This document shows positions 6,524 through 14,260 of a stretch of DNA of 24,334 nt, piece by piece (within the stretch, counting starts at the first letter, position 1; each line of letters opens with the position of its first letter). Source of the stretch: Clostridia bacterium (GTDB lineage Bacteria > Bacillota > Sulfobacillia > SLMV01); contig SLGS01000045.1 of the NCBI GenBank assembly GCA_007136565.1, positions 1 to 24,334 of the forward strand, read 5' to 3'. Both the position numbers and the translations under genes were made by a program. The notes beneath the pieces were generated by a model. The model made no database searches. It saw only the letters and a list, made by a program, of their open reading frames with translations, and had not been told where the DNA came from.

Positions 6524-7960
6524 TTGAGGAGTACATTCTTCGGATTGGAAATGGCCCGGCGAGCCCTGGGGGCGCAAAGGACCAACGTCGATGTCATCGG
6601 CCACAACCTGGCCAACGCCGGCACCGAGGGTTACCGAAAGCAGGACGCGCGCCTGACTCCGACGGCGCCCTTCGATGCCGGCGGGCACCCGCGGATGATC
6701 ATGGGTACCGGGGTCAGGGTCGCCGACATCGCGCGCAGTCAGAATCGTTACCTGGATCGCGAGGTGTTTTCCAGGACCTCCGATCACGCGATGTGGACCA
6801 AGCGCAACGGGCTCTTGCGGGAGGTGCAGGATATCCTGGCCGAGCCCGGTGACAGCGGTATCGCCTCGGCCATGGACCGCTTCTGGAACGCCTGGGAGGA
6901 CCTGGCCGGCAACTCCGACGACCCCGCCGTCAGGGCCGGCCTCCTCGAGCGCGGCAGCGAGCTGGGGGATGCCTTCCGGTTGGCGTTGAGGCAGTTGGAC
7001 AACATGTCGGACAACCTGGAACAGACCATCGCCACCAGAGTGGAAAAGATCAACGGCATCGTCGGGGAACTTCGGGAGGTCAACGAGCAGGCGGTGGCCC
7101 TGGAGGCCCGTGGGCTGAATCCCAACGATCTCCTGGATCGCCGGGATACCCTGGTCGAAGAACTCAGCGGACTGGTGGACGTGGCGGTCCGCGATCACTC
7201 CGACGGCGGGATCGGGCTGAGCGTCGACGGCGTACCGATCCTGGATTCTTTCAGCGGTAGAACGCTGAGGGTGGCGGACGGCGGGGGCGGTGAGCCCGGT
7301 ACCATTGCCTTCGAGTGGGTGACCGACGGGGGAAGTTCCGCCGCCTGGACCCCTGACTCCGGGGGAGAGCTGACCGCCTTGGTGGGAGCTCGAAACGCCG
7401 ACGTGCCCCGCCTCAGGGGGGATATCGTCGGGTTGGCCGAGGGCATTCGCGCGGCGGTGAACGATCTTCACCGCGAGGGTTTTGATCTCGCGGGCAACCC
7501 GGGATCGGATTTCTTCGCCGATGGAGACCCCGGACACCTGGTGGTCGACGGGAATCTCCTGGGTAATCCCAACCTCGTGGCCGCCGCCATCGAGGATGAC
7601 TCCGGTCCGAGCGACGGCCGGAACGCCGCCCGGCTGGCCGATCTTCGCGGAGAGGCCTTCGTGGGACGGGTCGTCGACGGTGAGGGCGAGGTCATCGAGG
7701 AAGGCGTCAGCTCCGGGGAGTTTTGGCGGGGAGTGGTGGCGAACGTAGGCGTGCGAACGGAGCAGGCGGAGTTCCTGGCGAACAACAACCACGTGATGTT
7801 GACCCAGCTGAAAAACCAGCGAGACGCCGTCACCGGGGTTTCCATAGACGAGGAACTCACCCACCTCATCGCCGCCCAGAATGCCTTCGGCGCGGCGGCG
7901 AGGCTCGTCACGGTGTGGGATGACATGCTGGATACCATCGTGAACAGGATGGTGAGATAG
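6524..7960 (+). CDS. flgK: Flagellar hook-associated protein 1 (FlgK)
   Basis: First hook-filament junction protein, exported and placed on the hook tip. The 478-residue product starts with the axial family helix SALR-type region FFGLEMARRALGAQRTN and the loop GHNLANAGTEGYRKQ, and ends with VSIDEELTHLIAAQNAFGA and VWDDMLDTIVNRM, the typical FlgK termini. DRFWNAWEDLAGNSDDPAVR and LNPNDLLDRRDTLVEEL are further FlgK hallmarks. Start TTG 6524 follows GGGGGAGG by about 8 bases. The length is toward the short end of FlgK. flgL begins one base after its stop. Confidence 0.95.
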   Translation: MRSTFFGLEMARRALGAQRTNVDVIGHNLANAGTEGYRKQDARLTPTAPFDAGGHPRMIMGTGVRVADIARSQNRYLDREVFSRTSDHAMWTKRNGLLREVQDILAEPGDSGIASAMDRFWNAWEDLAGNSDDPAVRAGLLERGSELGDAFRLALRQLDNMSDNLEQTIATRVEKINGIVGELREVNEQAVALEARGLNPNDLLDRRDTLVEELSGLVDVAVRDHSDGGIGLSVDGVPILDSFSGRTLRVADGGGGEPGTIAFEWVTDGGSSAAWTPDSGGELTALVGARNADVPRLRGDIVGLAEGIRAAVNDLHREGFDLAGNPGSDFFADGDPGHLVVDGNLLGNPNLVAAAIEDDSGPSDGRNAARLADLRGEAFVGRVVDGEGEVIEEGVSSGEFWRGVVANVGVRTEQAEFLANNNHVMLTQLKNQRDAVTGVSIDEELTHLIAAQNAFGAAARLVTVWDDMLDTIVNRMVR

Positions 7961-7961
7961 T

Positions 7962-8876
7962 ATGCGCATCAGCGAGCGCGGCATGACCAGGACGGTCCTG
8001 ACGGACCTGATGTCGAACAGGAGCAGGCTGGAACGGTTGCACGAACAGTTGAGCTCCGGATCCAGGATCAATCGCCCCTCGGACGATCCCGGGGGCACGG
8101 TGACCTACATGAACATCGAGAGCACCCTCTCGGAACTGGAGCAGTTTCGTTCCAACACCTCCCTGGCCCGGGATTGGTTGAACGCCACCGAGTCGGCGTT
8201 GAACGAGACCACCGATCTCGTCCACAGGTTGCGGGAACTGGGGGTTCGCGGGTCCACGGATACCATGCCCCAGGAGTCTCTGGACGCCCTGGCCGAGGAA
8301 GTCTCTGAGATAGTGGACCATCTCATGGCGGTGGCCAACACTCGCCACGTCGGGCGGTACATATTCGGCGGTTACAGGACCGAGGCTGCGCCCTTCCATT
8401 GGGTAGAGGATCCAGTGCCGGGAAACCACGTATCGTACTCCGGGGACGATGGTTTGATAACCCGTCGGGTGGGTCCCGGGGTCGAGATCCAGGTGAACGT
8501 TCCCGGAGACCTGCAGGTGGGTGGTGCCGACGGAGGCTTCTTCGATAACCTTCTGAACACCGCGGCGGACATGCGCGACGCGCTGTTCGCGGGGGACGCG
8601 GATGGGTTGGATGCCGGGCTGGGGGAGCTGGATGCCAACCAGGACGAGATCCTCGCGGTCCGCTCACAGGTCGGCAGCCGTGCGAACCGGCTCGACATGA
8701 GCGAGAACCGCCTCGAGGACATGAGAATATCCCTGACCCGGGTGTTGTCGGAGACCGCCGACGTCGATGTCGCCGAGGCGATAATGCACCTGAGCATGAC
8801 CGAGAGGGCCTACCAGGTTACCCTGGCCACCGGAGCCCGCATCCTTCCCCAGACCCTCCTGGATTACCTGAGATGA
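7962..8876 (+). CDS. flgL: Flagellar hook-associated protein 3 (FlgL)
   Basis: Second junction protein between hook and filament, a truncated relative of flagellin. The 304-residue product has the flagellin-like N-terminal helix region (MSNRSRLERLHEQLSSGSRI, NRPSDDPGG), the FlgL-typical GRYIFGGYRTEAAPF, and a C-terminal helix with AIMHLSMTERAYQVTLATGA, ILPQTLLDYLR. It begins one base after the flgK stop, with GGTGAG inside flgK serving as ribosome site. In Bacillus an extra gene (yviE) sits between flgL and fliW; here it is missing. Confidence 0.94.
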   Translation: MRISERGMTRTVLTDLMSNRSRLERLHEQLSSGSRINRPSDDPGGTVTYMNIESTLSELEQFRSNTSLARDWLNATESALNETTDLVHRLRELGVRGSTDTMPQESLDALAEEVSEIVDHLMAVANTRHVGRYIFGGYRTEAAPFHWVEDPVPGNHVSYSGDDGLITRRVGPGVEIQVNVPGDLQVGGADGGFFDNLLNTAADMRDALFAGDADGLDAGLGELDANQDEILAVRSQVGSRANRLDMSENRLEDMRISLTRVLSETADVDVAEAIMHLSMTERAYQVTLATGARILPQTLLDYLR

Positions 8877-8891
8877 GCCATGTTGCGTCCG

Positions 8892-8911
8892 GTGTCCCCA
8901 TCGCGGGATAC
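8892..8911 (+). other. Small hairpin between flgL and fliW
   Basis: GTGTCCC (8892-8898) / GGGATAC (8905-8911), seven pairs with one G-U and a 6-base loop. No T-tract, so it is more likely an mRNA processing or stability element than a terminator. Confidence 0.3.
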
Positions 8912-8937
8912 GATTGCGAACCGAGGAGGAATGCATC

Positions 8938-9384
8938 TTGAGGATCCAAACGCAAAGCTTCGGAGAGGTACAGGTGGAGCCCGAAGGAGTTCTACACCTG
9001 CACGATGGCTTACCGGGCCTGCCACGAACCCGCCATTGCTACATCCTGGACCGCGATGAAGAATACCCGGTGCGCTGGCTACTGGACGCCCGGGATCCTT
9101 CCGTAGCCATGCCCATCGTGGAGGCATCCTTCGTGTGCCCCGGATACGACCCTCCTCTCCCGAGGTCCGAGGAGCGCTCTTTACTCCTGGGACCCGAGGA
9201 TGCGCGCCGTTTTTTCCTGGTACTCGTGATACCCGCCGATCCCCGCGGGATAACCGCCAACCTGAGGGCCCCCATAGTCGTCAACGAAAGGGATCGGACT
9301 GGGAAGCAGGTACTGTTGGCCTCGGAGGAGTATCCCATAAGGTACAGATTATTCCCCGGCGGCGAATCGGGGTGCGGAGGTTAA
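8938..9384 (+). CDS. fliW: Flagellar assembly factor FliW
   Basis: Cytoplasmic protein that binds either flagellin or CsrA. When flagellin is exported, freed FliW sequesters CsrA and flagellin translation resumes. The 148-residue product begins RIQTQSFGEVQVEPEGVLHL followed by DGLPGL, the FliW signature, and ends with NLRAPIVVNERDRTGKQVLL and EEYPIRYRL, matching the conserved strand NLxAPIVxN and the Y.IRY.L end. TTG 8938 is the start: GAGGAGGA ends 7 bases before it; the frame is open back to a TTG at 8914. It is followed after two bases by csrA, its regulatory partner. Confidence 0.93.
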   Translation: MRIQTQSFGEVQVEPEGVLHLHDGLPGLPRTRHCYILDRDEEYPVRWLLDARDPSVAMPIVEASFVCPGYDPPLPRSEERSLLLGPEDARRFFLVLVIPADPRGITANLRAPIVVNERDRTGKQVLLASEEYPIRYRLFPGGESGCGG

Positions 9385-9386
9385 GG

Positions 9387-9647
9387 ATGCTGATCCTGGG
9401 CAGGCAGGTGGACGAAAGCATAATGATCGGGGACTCCATAGAGATCGTGGTCCTCGAGGTGAAAGGTGGAAGAGTTCGCCTCGGGGTCTCGGCCCCCGGG
9501 GACATTCCCGTCCACAGGAAGGAAGTCTACGACGCAATAGAGGAGGAGAACCGGAAGGCGGCCCGTTCGCATCCCTCCGGCGGGGCTTCCCTGGCCCTGG
9601 CGATAGAATCCCTCAAGGATCATCCGAAAAATTCCCAAGAAGACTAA
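9387..9647 (+). CDS. csrA: Translational regulator CsrA
   Basis: Small RNA-binding dimer that blocks translation by binding GGA motifs in hairpin loops and Shine-Dalgarno regions. The 86-residue product reads MLILGRQVDESIMIGDSIEI, then VKGGRVRLGVSAPGDIPVHR, the complete family core, with the RNA-contacting Leu4 and Arg44 present. The last ~20 residues extend past the minimal ~61-residue domain and include a Ser/Gly-rich linker. ATG 9387 has GGAGG 6 bases upstream; the frame itself is open much further back inside fliW. The flagellin gene downstream has a leader with matching target sites. Confidence 0.95.
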   Translation: MLILGRQVDESIMIGDSIEIVVLEVKGGRVRLGVSAPGDIPVHRKEVYDAIEEENRKAARSHPSGGASLALAIESLKDHPKNSQED

Positions 9648-9672
9648 AGAATTGCCGATCATCTTACGATAG
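9645..9672 (+). promoter_or_regulatory. Sigma-28-like promoter of flagellin
   Basis: TAAA (9645-9648, overlapping the csrA stop codon), 16 bases, TACGATAG (9665-9672). The CGATA core and spacing fit the flagellar sigma factor. The flgM candidate shares ACGATAGA. Transcription would begin near 9680, leaving a leader of about 80 bases. Confidence 0.5.
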
Positions 9673-9713
9673 ATAGTGTGAGGGCGCAGAGATCGCGGGA
9701 CGGTTTTCGGCCC

Positions 9714-9750
9714 TTCGGAGCAGGGAGGCTCCGAACCACTATCAAGGAGG
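9714..9750 (+). promoter_or_regulatory. Probable CsrA-binding region in the flagellin leader
   Basis: Perfect 8-bp hairpin TTCGGAGC (9714-9721) / GCTCCGAA (9728-9735) with loop AGGGAG, placing GGA in the loop, the form CsrA binds. A second GGA lies in the Shine-Dalgarno AAGGAGG (9744-9750). Two such sites, one on the ribosome site, is the arrangement known for the Bacillus hag leader. Confidence 0.6.
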
Positions 9751-9760
9751 ATGATTTCGG

Positions 9761-11179
9761 ATGACCATGAGGATTCAAAACAACATCGAGTCGTTGAACG
9801 CCTACCGGAACCTGAACACCACCAACCGCGCCATGTCGAGGTCCCTGGAGAGGCTCTCCTCGGGCTACAGGATCAACCGGGCCGCGGACGATGCCGCCGG
9901 GCTCGCCATATCCGAGAAGATGAGGAGCCAGATCCGCGGACTGAACCAGGCCGTCAGGAATGCCCAAGACGGTATCTCCCTCATCCAGACCGCCGAGGGG
10001 GCCCTCAACGAGACCCACTCCATCCTGCAGGCGATGCGGGAGCTGGCCAACCAAAGCGCCAACGATACCTACACCGCCGACGACCGGGCCGCCATCCAGC
10101 AGGATATCAACCAGCTGGTGACCGAGATCACCCGGATCGGTGAAACCACCGAGTTCAACAGCGAGAACCTCCTGGACGGAAGCTACACCGGGAAGCTGCA
10201 CATCGGGGCGAACGCCGGGCAGGATATGGACATATCCATCGGAGATATGCGCGCCGACGCCCTCAACGTCGCCGGCGACGAGGCGGCGACGTTCGACATC
10301 GTGGGTACGGTTACAGCTGGCGATGAAGAAATCGCGGATGGTACTTACGATGTGGTGGCATACGGGGACTATCAAGGTGAGGACATAAGCTTCGATACTC
10401 ACACTGGGACGACCGCGGATGACGTCGCCTACGTTATGGTCGATGGTGATGGCAACGCTATCGCGGTTAGCGACGATGGAGAGAGCTACGTTCAAGTCCT
10501 CGAAACCGAGGCGCAGCGAGATACGATTGAGTTCAGCACCGCCGTCACCGACGGCACCATCACCGTTTCCGGAACCGAGGCCACCGCATCTGCCTCGATA
10601 GAAGAGCACGGCCTGGCCTCGGGAACCTACACCATCGTCAGCCTCGAGAACAACTCGATGTACTCGGGTTGGGACTACGGTCTCGAGAATTCGGCCGGCG
10701 AAATCGTCGCCCTGGGAGCCCAGGATACCTCTGGCGGAGCAGCAACGGAACTGGACGGGACAAACGGAGTCCAGCACTGGGTCGATCCCACGGATACGTC
10801 GGTGAGCCTCTTGGACCTCGGTGCCCAGGGGAACCACGGCCTCGAGGTCGGCGAGAGCATATCCGTATCCGGGGCCGGCCTGGACGTATCCAGCCGCACC
10901 GCCGCCAATGACGCCTTGACAGTCCTGGATAACGCCATCGAGGCGGTCTCGAGCCAGCGATCGATGCTGGGTGCCCTCCAGAACCGACTCGAGCACACCA
11001 TCACCAACCTGGAGGTGGCCTCCGAGAACCTCACCGCCGCCGAATCCCGTATCCGCGATGTGGACATGGCCGCCGAGATGACCGAGTTCACCAAGAACCA
11101 GATCCTAACCCAGGCCGGCACCGCCATGCTGGCCCAGGCGAACATGGCTCCCCAGGCAGTACTGCAACTCCTCGGGTAG
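9761..11179 (+). CDS. hag: Flagellin
   Basis: Filament subunit, 472 residues, exported and polymerised outside the cell. The N-terminal D0/D1 helices (RIQNNIESLNAYRNLN, then LERLSSGYRINRAADDAAG, and AISEKMRSQIRGLNQA) and the C-terminal helices (MLGALQNRLEHTITNL, ESRIRDVDMAAEMTEFTKNQ, AMLAQANMAPQAVLQLLG) are strongly conserved. Between about residues 180 and 370 is a beta-rich insert, rich in Asp, Gly, Thr, forming the exposed D2/D3-like part. Residues 224-271 (YVMVDGDGNAIAVSDDG...) resemble FliD 233-293. Bases of roughly 10310-10500 use less GC-biased codons than the helical parts. ATG 9761 is 10 bases after AAGGAGG; ATG 9767 is an alternative. Expression is probably under sigma-28 and CsrA/FliW control. 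Confidence 0.97.
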   Translation: MTMRIQNNIESLNAYRNLNTTNRAMSRSLERLSSGYRINRAADDAAGLAISEKMRSQIRGLNQAVRNAQDGISLIQTAEGALNETHSILQAMRELANQSANDTYTADDRAAIQQDINQLVTEITRIGETTEFNSENLLDGSYTGKLHIGANAGQDMDISIGDMRADALNVAGDEAATFDIVGTVTAGDEEIADGTYDVVAYGDYQGEDISFDTHTGTTADDVAYVMVDGDGNAIAVSDDGESYVQVLETEAQRDTIEFSTAVTDGTITVSGTEATASASIEEHGLASGTYTIVSLENNSMYSGWDYGLENSAGEIVALGAQDTSGGAATELDGTNGVQHWVDPTDTSVSLLDLGAQGNHGLEVGESISVSGAGLDVSSRTAANDALTVLDNAIEAVSSQRSMLGALQNRLEHTITNLEVASENLTAAESRIRDVDMAAEMTEFTKNQILTQAGTAMLAQANMAPQAVLQLLG

Positions 11180-11206
11180 TCCCGGATCCACGGACGATAC
11201 CCCCTC

Positions 11207-11241
11207 GCGGGAGCCGGGCGCGATGACGCCCCGGCTCCCGC
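11207..11241 (+). terminator. Strong hairpin after flagellin
   Basis: GCGGGAGCCGGGCG (11207-11220), loop CGATGA, CGCCCCGGCTCCCGC (11227-11241): eleven pairs, one bulged C and three more pairs. No T-tract follows, so it may be a partial terminator or a 3'-stabilising element that keeps the flagellin transcript abundant relative to flaG-fliD. Confidence 0.55.
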
Positions 11242-11265
11242 CCGTCCAGAAGGGAAGGGGTCGGG

Positions 11266-11634
11266 ATGCGAATAGATAGCGCGAGCGCGAATACACCGAC
11301 CGCCGCGGAGCACGCCGGGACCTTCGCGGGGGAAGTGGGCAGGACTACCGAGGTTAGGAGAACCACCGGGGCTGAGTCCGGGGAGCGGGGCCGCGATTCG
11401 ACGGATCAGCACGGGGAAGGTTTGGAAGAGCACGTAAAGGACCTAAACGAACTCCTGCGGTTTTTCGACAGGAAGCTGGCCTTCGAGGTGCACGAGGCCA
11501 CGAATCGCTACCTGGTAAAGGTGGTCGACGTCGAGACCGAGGAGGTACTGCGGGAGATTCCCCCGGAGCGGGTACTGGACATCGTAGCCCGGATAGAAGA
11601 AATGGTGGGCCTGGTAATAGATGAACGAATCTGA
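11266..11634 (+). CDS. flaG: Flagellar protein FlaG
   Basis: Small protein of the flagellin-fliD region found in many motile Bacillota; its role in filament length or assembly is only partly known. The 122-residue product has a disordered, charged N-terminal half and the conserved C-terminal unit LRFFDRKLAFEVHEATNRYL, VKVVDVETEEVLREIPPERV, LDIVARIEEMVGLVIDERI, which matches the FlaG pattern V.VvD..T.EVIRqIPPe..L. It lies between flagellin and fliD, 11 bases before fliD, the normal place. ATG 11266 follows AAGGGGTCGGG, a loose ribosome site. Confidence 0.88.
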   Translation: MRIDSASANTPTAAEHAGTFAGEVGRTTEVRRTTGAESGERGRDSTDQHGEGLEEHVKDLNELLRFFDRKLAFEVHEATNRYLVKVVDVETEEVLREIPPERVLDIVARIEEMVGLVIDERI

Positions 11635-11645
11635 GGTGATGCGAG

Positions 11646-13292
11646 ATGGTTTCGGGTATCTCCTTTAGCGGGTTGGCATCCGGATTGGATACCGAGGATA
11701 TGATGGAGAAGCTGATGCACATAGAACGGGCCCCGATTCGCCAGCTCGAGGCGAGGAAAGAGGTCCGGGAGATGGAGAGGGAACTCTGGGGGCAGGTGAA
11801 TACGCAGCTGTCTTCGTTCAACTCGGTGCTGGCGGCCCTTCGGCAATCGTCCACCTTCACCGGTCGCCGCGTGGACACCGGCGAAGATGTCCTCGAAGCC
11901 TCCGCCACGGATCGAGCCGAACTGGGGAACTACGGGGTTCGCGTGGATCGATTGGCCACCTCGCACAGGATCGCTTCAACCCGCTTCGACTCCCTGGGGG
12001 AGTCGATGGAACTGGAGGGTTCCTTCGACATCTTCAACGGGACCGAGAGGATCACCGCCGAGGTGGAGGCATCGGATTCCCTCGCGGACCTGCGGGATAG
12101 CATAAACGGACTGGACGCCGGCGTCCGGGCCAGCGTGGTGGACAACCACCTTGTCCTGACCTCCTCGGAGACGGGTTCGGAAGACCGGATCCTCCTCGTG
12201 GACGGTAACTCCGGCATCCTCGCCGGAATGGGCATCATAGATACGGATCAATCCGCCGGGGATCTCGGCATCGCCGGCGAGGCAGAGGTGGGTACCCTGT
12301 TTCGCGTGGTGGACGTGGAGGTTCCGATATCCGGTACCACCTACCAACTGGCCCTGGAGGATCCCGACGGGAAGGTCGTGGCCGTCAGCGAGGACGGAAT
12401 CGTTTACCATTCCCTCGCCGAGCCCGTCCCCCCGGATGATATCGTCGACGCGGGTACCTCCGGTGATAGCTTCGAGTTCTTTGGGGCCGTGGATTCCGGG
12501 GTTATGGAACTGCATCCCGGCGGTTTCCTCGCGGCGCACAGCGCCCGCGGAGAACTGGAGGAGGGCGTCGATGCACTGTTCAGCGTGGACGGCATAGAAA
12601 TCGTCTCCTCGAGGAACGAGGGGATCTCCGACGTAATCCCCGGCGTGACCTTGCACCTTGGGGGGCTCGGCGAGGCCGATCTCAGTATAGGTCTCGATTC
12701 GGATCGCACCGTCGGCGCCATCGAGCGTTTCGTAGAGGAGTACAACTCCCTGGGAGGGTTCCTATCCGGTCTGGGAGACGACGGGGGGATCCTGCAGGGT
12801 GACAGTACCCTCATCCGCCTTCAAAACGCCATCAGGAGGGGCGCCACGGATCCCGTCGCGTCTTCGGAGGCGGGCGGGATCGCGATGTTGAGCCAGATCG
12901 GGATCACCGTGGATCGCGATGGTGTCATGTCGCTGGATTCCTCGATCCTATCCGACGCATTGAGGGAGGATCCGTCGGCGGTCGAAAAACTCTTCTCGGC
13001 CCGGGAATCCGACGACGGATTCGCCGGCGTTTCCCGGAGATTGGACGAGGGACTTCGTGCCTACCTTCGCTATGGCGACGGCATCTTGGCCAGTCGCGAT
13101 CGCATGTACGATCGAGTCGTATCCGACATAGATTCCAGGATAGAATCCACCGGGCGAAGGCTGGAGCGTCGCGAGGAGAGCCTAAGGCGCCAGTTCACTC
13201 AGCTGGAGCGAATGCTTTCGGATATGCAGAGCCAGGGGCAATGGTTACAGGGGCAGATCGATAACCTGTCGGGCCGGGGAGGATCGGGATAA
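11646..13292 (+). CDS. fliD: Flagellar filament cap protein FliD
   Basis: Hook-associated protein 2, the distal cap that promotes flagellin insertion. The 548-residue product starts SGISFSGLASGLDTEDMMEK, continues VREMERELWGQVNTQLSSFN, and has the flagellin-IN type motif VRASVVDNHLVLTSSETGSE. The C-terminal domain holds ERFVEEYNSLGGFL, GDSTLIRLQNAIR, LSQIGITVDRDGVMSLD and a long coiled coil RRLERREESLRRQFTQLERM. Residues 233-293 (starting YQLALEDPDGKVVAVSEDG) resemble part of the flagellin insert. ATG 11646 is preceded by GAGGTGATGCGAG. The stop overlaps the next start (TAATG). Confidence 0.95.
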   Translation: MVSGISFSGLASGLDTEDMMEKLMHIERAPIRQLEARKEVREMERELWGQVNTQLSSFNSVLAALRQSSTFTGRRVDTGEDVLEASATDRAELGNYGVRVDRLATSHRIASTRFDSLGESMELEGSFDIFNGTERITAEVEASDSLADLRDSINGLDAGVRASVVDNHLVLTSSETGSEDRILLVDGNSGILAGMGIIDTDQSAGDLGIAGEAEVGTLFRVVDVEVPISGTTYQLALEDPDGKVVAVSEDGIVYHSLAEPVPPDDIVDAGTSGDSFEFFGAVDSGVMELHPGGFLAAHSARGELEEGVDALFSVDGIEIVSSRNEGISDVIPGVTLHLGGLGEADLSIGLDSDRTVGAIERFVEEYNSLGGFLSGLGDDGGILQGDSTLIRLQNAIRRGATDPVASSEAGGIAMLSQIGITVDRDGVMSLDSSILSDALREDPSAVEKLFSARESDDGFAGVSRRLDEGLRAYLRYGDGILASRDRMYDRVVSDIDSRIESTGRRLERREESLRRQFTQLERMLSDMQSQGQWLQGQIDNLSGRGGSG

Positions 13293-13627
13293 TGAAGGAG
13301 AAGAGATCCCTGGTCGCGGCCGAGCAATACCGGACCGTATCCGCAGAGATAGCCGACCACCTCGTGGATGGTGACCTGGATGCCGCGCGGGACGCCATAG
13401 ACCGGAGGGTCCCCCTGGTGGCCCATCTGGAGTCGGCGGCGGAGGACGCCGACGATCCCGATGCCCTCCTGGATATCCTCCGGGAAGTCGCGGAGATGGA
13501 TCGGATCATCGAGGAGGGACTCAGGGACTTGCGCGACCGGATGGAGGGTCGCCTGGAGACCATCAGGGGATACTCCGACAGGTACGATCTATCCTTCGAG
13601 GCCAGGGCATACGACCAAAGGGGTTAA
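13292..13627 (+). CDS. Small helical protein, FliT-like putative flagellar chaperone
   Basis: A 111-residue, wholly helical, acidic protein starting on the last base of the fliD stop (TAATG), with GGAGGA 9 bases upstream, so it is coupled to fliD. The stretches DHLVDGDLDAARDAIDRRVP, LVAHLESA and EMDRIIEEGLRDLRDRMEGR follow the general layout of FliT/FlgN-type export chaperones (short helix, work-rate helix with D..R..LV, then long helix with MD..I). No sequence signature makes this certain. A second, better FliT candidate lies at 14260, so this may be a paralogue or a FliD-specific chaperone. It ends 24 bases before the chosen fliS start. Confidence 0.6.
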   Translation: MKEKRSLVAAEQYRTVSAEIADHLVDGDLDAARDAIDRRVPLVAHLESAAEDADDPDALLDILREVAEMDRIIEEGLRDLRDRMEGRLETIRGYSDRYDLSFEARAYDQRG

Positions 13628-13651
13628 TGAAACTGAGGGGTGAATGAAACC

Positions 13652-14065
13652 GTGAAGGATCGCCGAGCCCGACAAACCTACCAAAAGACCCGGGTTCAAA
13701 CCGCAAATCCCGCGGGGCTGGTGCTCATGCTTTACCAGGGTGGAGTGGACAACCTGGCCGCCGCGGAACGGGCCCTGGGCGACGACGGAGAGATGTTCCA
13801 CCGCGCCCTCAAGAGGGCCCAGGACATCATCGTGGAACTGATGATATCCCTGGATACCTCCGGGGACGGAGACTTCGCCGCCAACCTCATGCGTCTTTAC
13901 GAGTACATGCATCACCGCCTGGTGCGGGCCAACGTCGAAAACGATCTCGAAATAGTCGTCGAGATCCGGGGCATTCTCGAGGAACTCCTGGAGGCCTGGC
14001 GCGAGGCGGCGCGGGGATCCCGCGGGGAAGAAGCTGAGGACGCCCCCGTCGACGTCAGGGCCTGA
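13652..14065 (+). CDS. fliS: Flagellin-specific export chaperone FliS
   Basis: Cytoplasmic chaperone that binds the C-terminus of unpolymerised flagellin. The 137-residue product shows YQKTRVQTANPAGLVLMLYQ, GGVDNLAAAERAL, the helix RALKRAQDIIVELMISLD, and LYEYMHHRLVRANVENDLEI, all in FliS order. GTG 13652 is favoured because AGGGGTGA lies 8 bases upstream; GTG 13640 would add four residues but has a poor ribosome site. The C-terminal ~20 residues are acidic and variable. It sits between fliD and fliT as in many Bacillota. Confidence 0.92.
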   Translation: MKDRRARQTYQKTRVQTANPAGLVLMLYQGGVDNLAAAERALGDDGEMFHRALKRAQDIIVELMISLDTSGDGDFAANLMRLYEYMHHRLVRANVENDLEIVVEIRGILEELLEAWREAARGSRGEEAEDAPVDVRA

Positions 14066-14101
14066 ACCGGCCACACCCCGAATCCCCGAGGAGGATCCAC
14101 C

Positions 14102-14260
14102 GTGCACGATGACGTAGAGCGGTCCCGCGAACGGCTATACCGGGCGCAGATGGGGCTGGAAGCCGATTTCGCAAGGATCGAAGGAGCCATCGATGAACTG
14201 TGGAGCCAGGATCGGTGGCTGGAGGACCTGGTGGCGCAGACGAAGGGGGATATCTCCTGA
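14102..14260 (+). CDS. 52-residue helical protein between fliS and fliT
   Basis: Unrecognised small protein, GTG 14102 to TGA 14258-14260. It has an excellent ribosome site GAGGAGG ending 7 bases before the start, and its stop overlaps the next start (TGATG), so it is very likely translated. The product is a charged, amphipathic helix with VERSRERLYRAQMGLEADFA and a Trp-containing second half (DELWSQDRWLEDLVAQ). No membrane segment or signal peptide is visible. Its position among chaperone genes suggests a flagellar assembly role, which is inference only. Confidence 0.65.
   Translation: MHDDVERSRERLYRAQMGLEADFARIEGAIDELWSQDRWLEDLVAQTKGDIS

Noticed and set aside
6434..8098. Open frame of 554 codons on the - strand
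   Set aside because: It lies opposite flgK and the start of flgL, both of which have family signatures; long antisense frames are expected in high-GC DNA. No ribosome site or recognisable product.
9659..10996. Open frame of 445 codons on the - strand
   Set aside because: Antisense shadow of flagellin; composition (Gly/Val/His-rich) reflects reverse-read biased codons.
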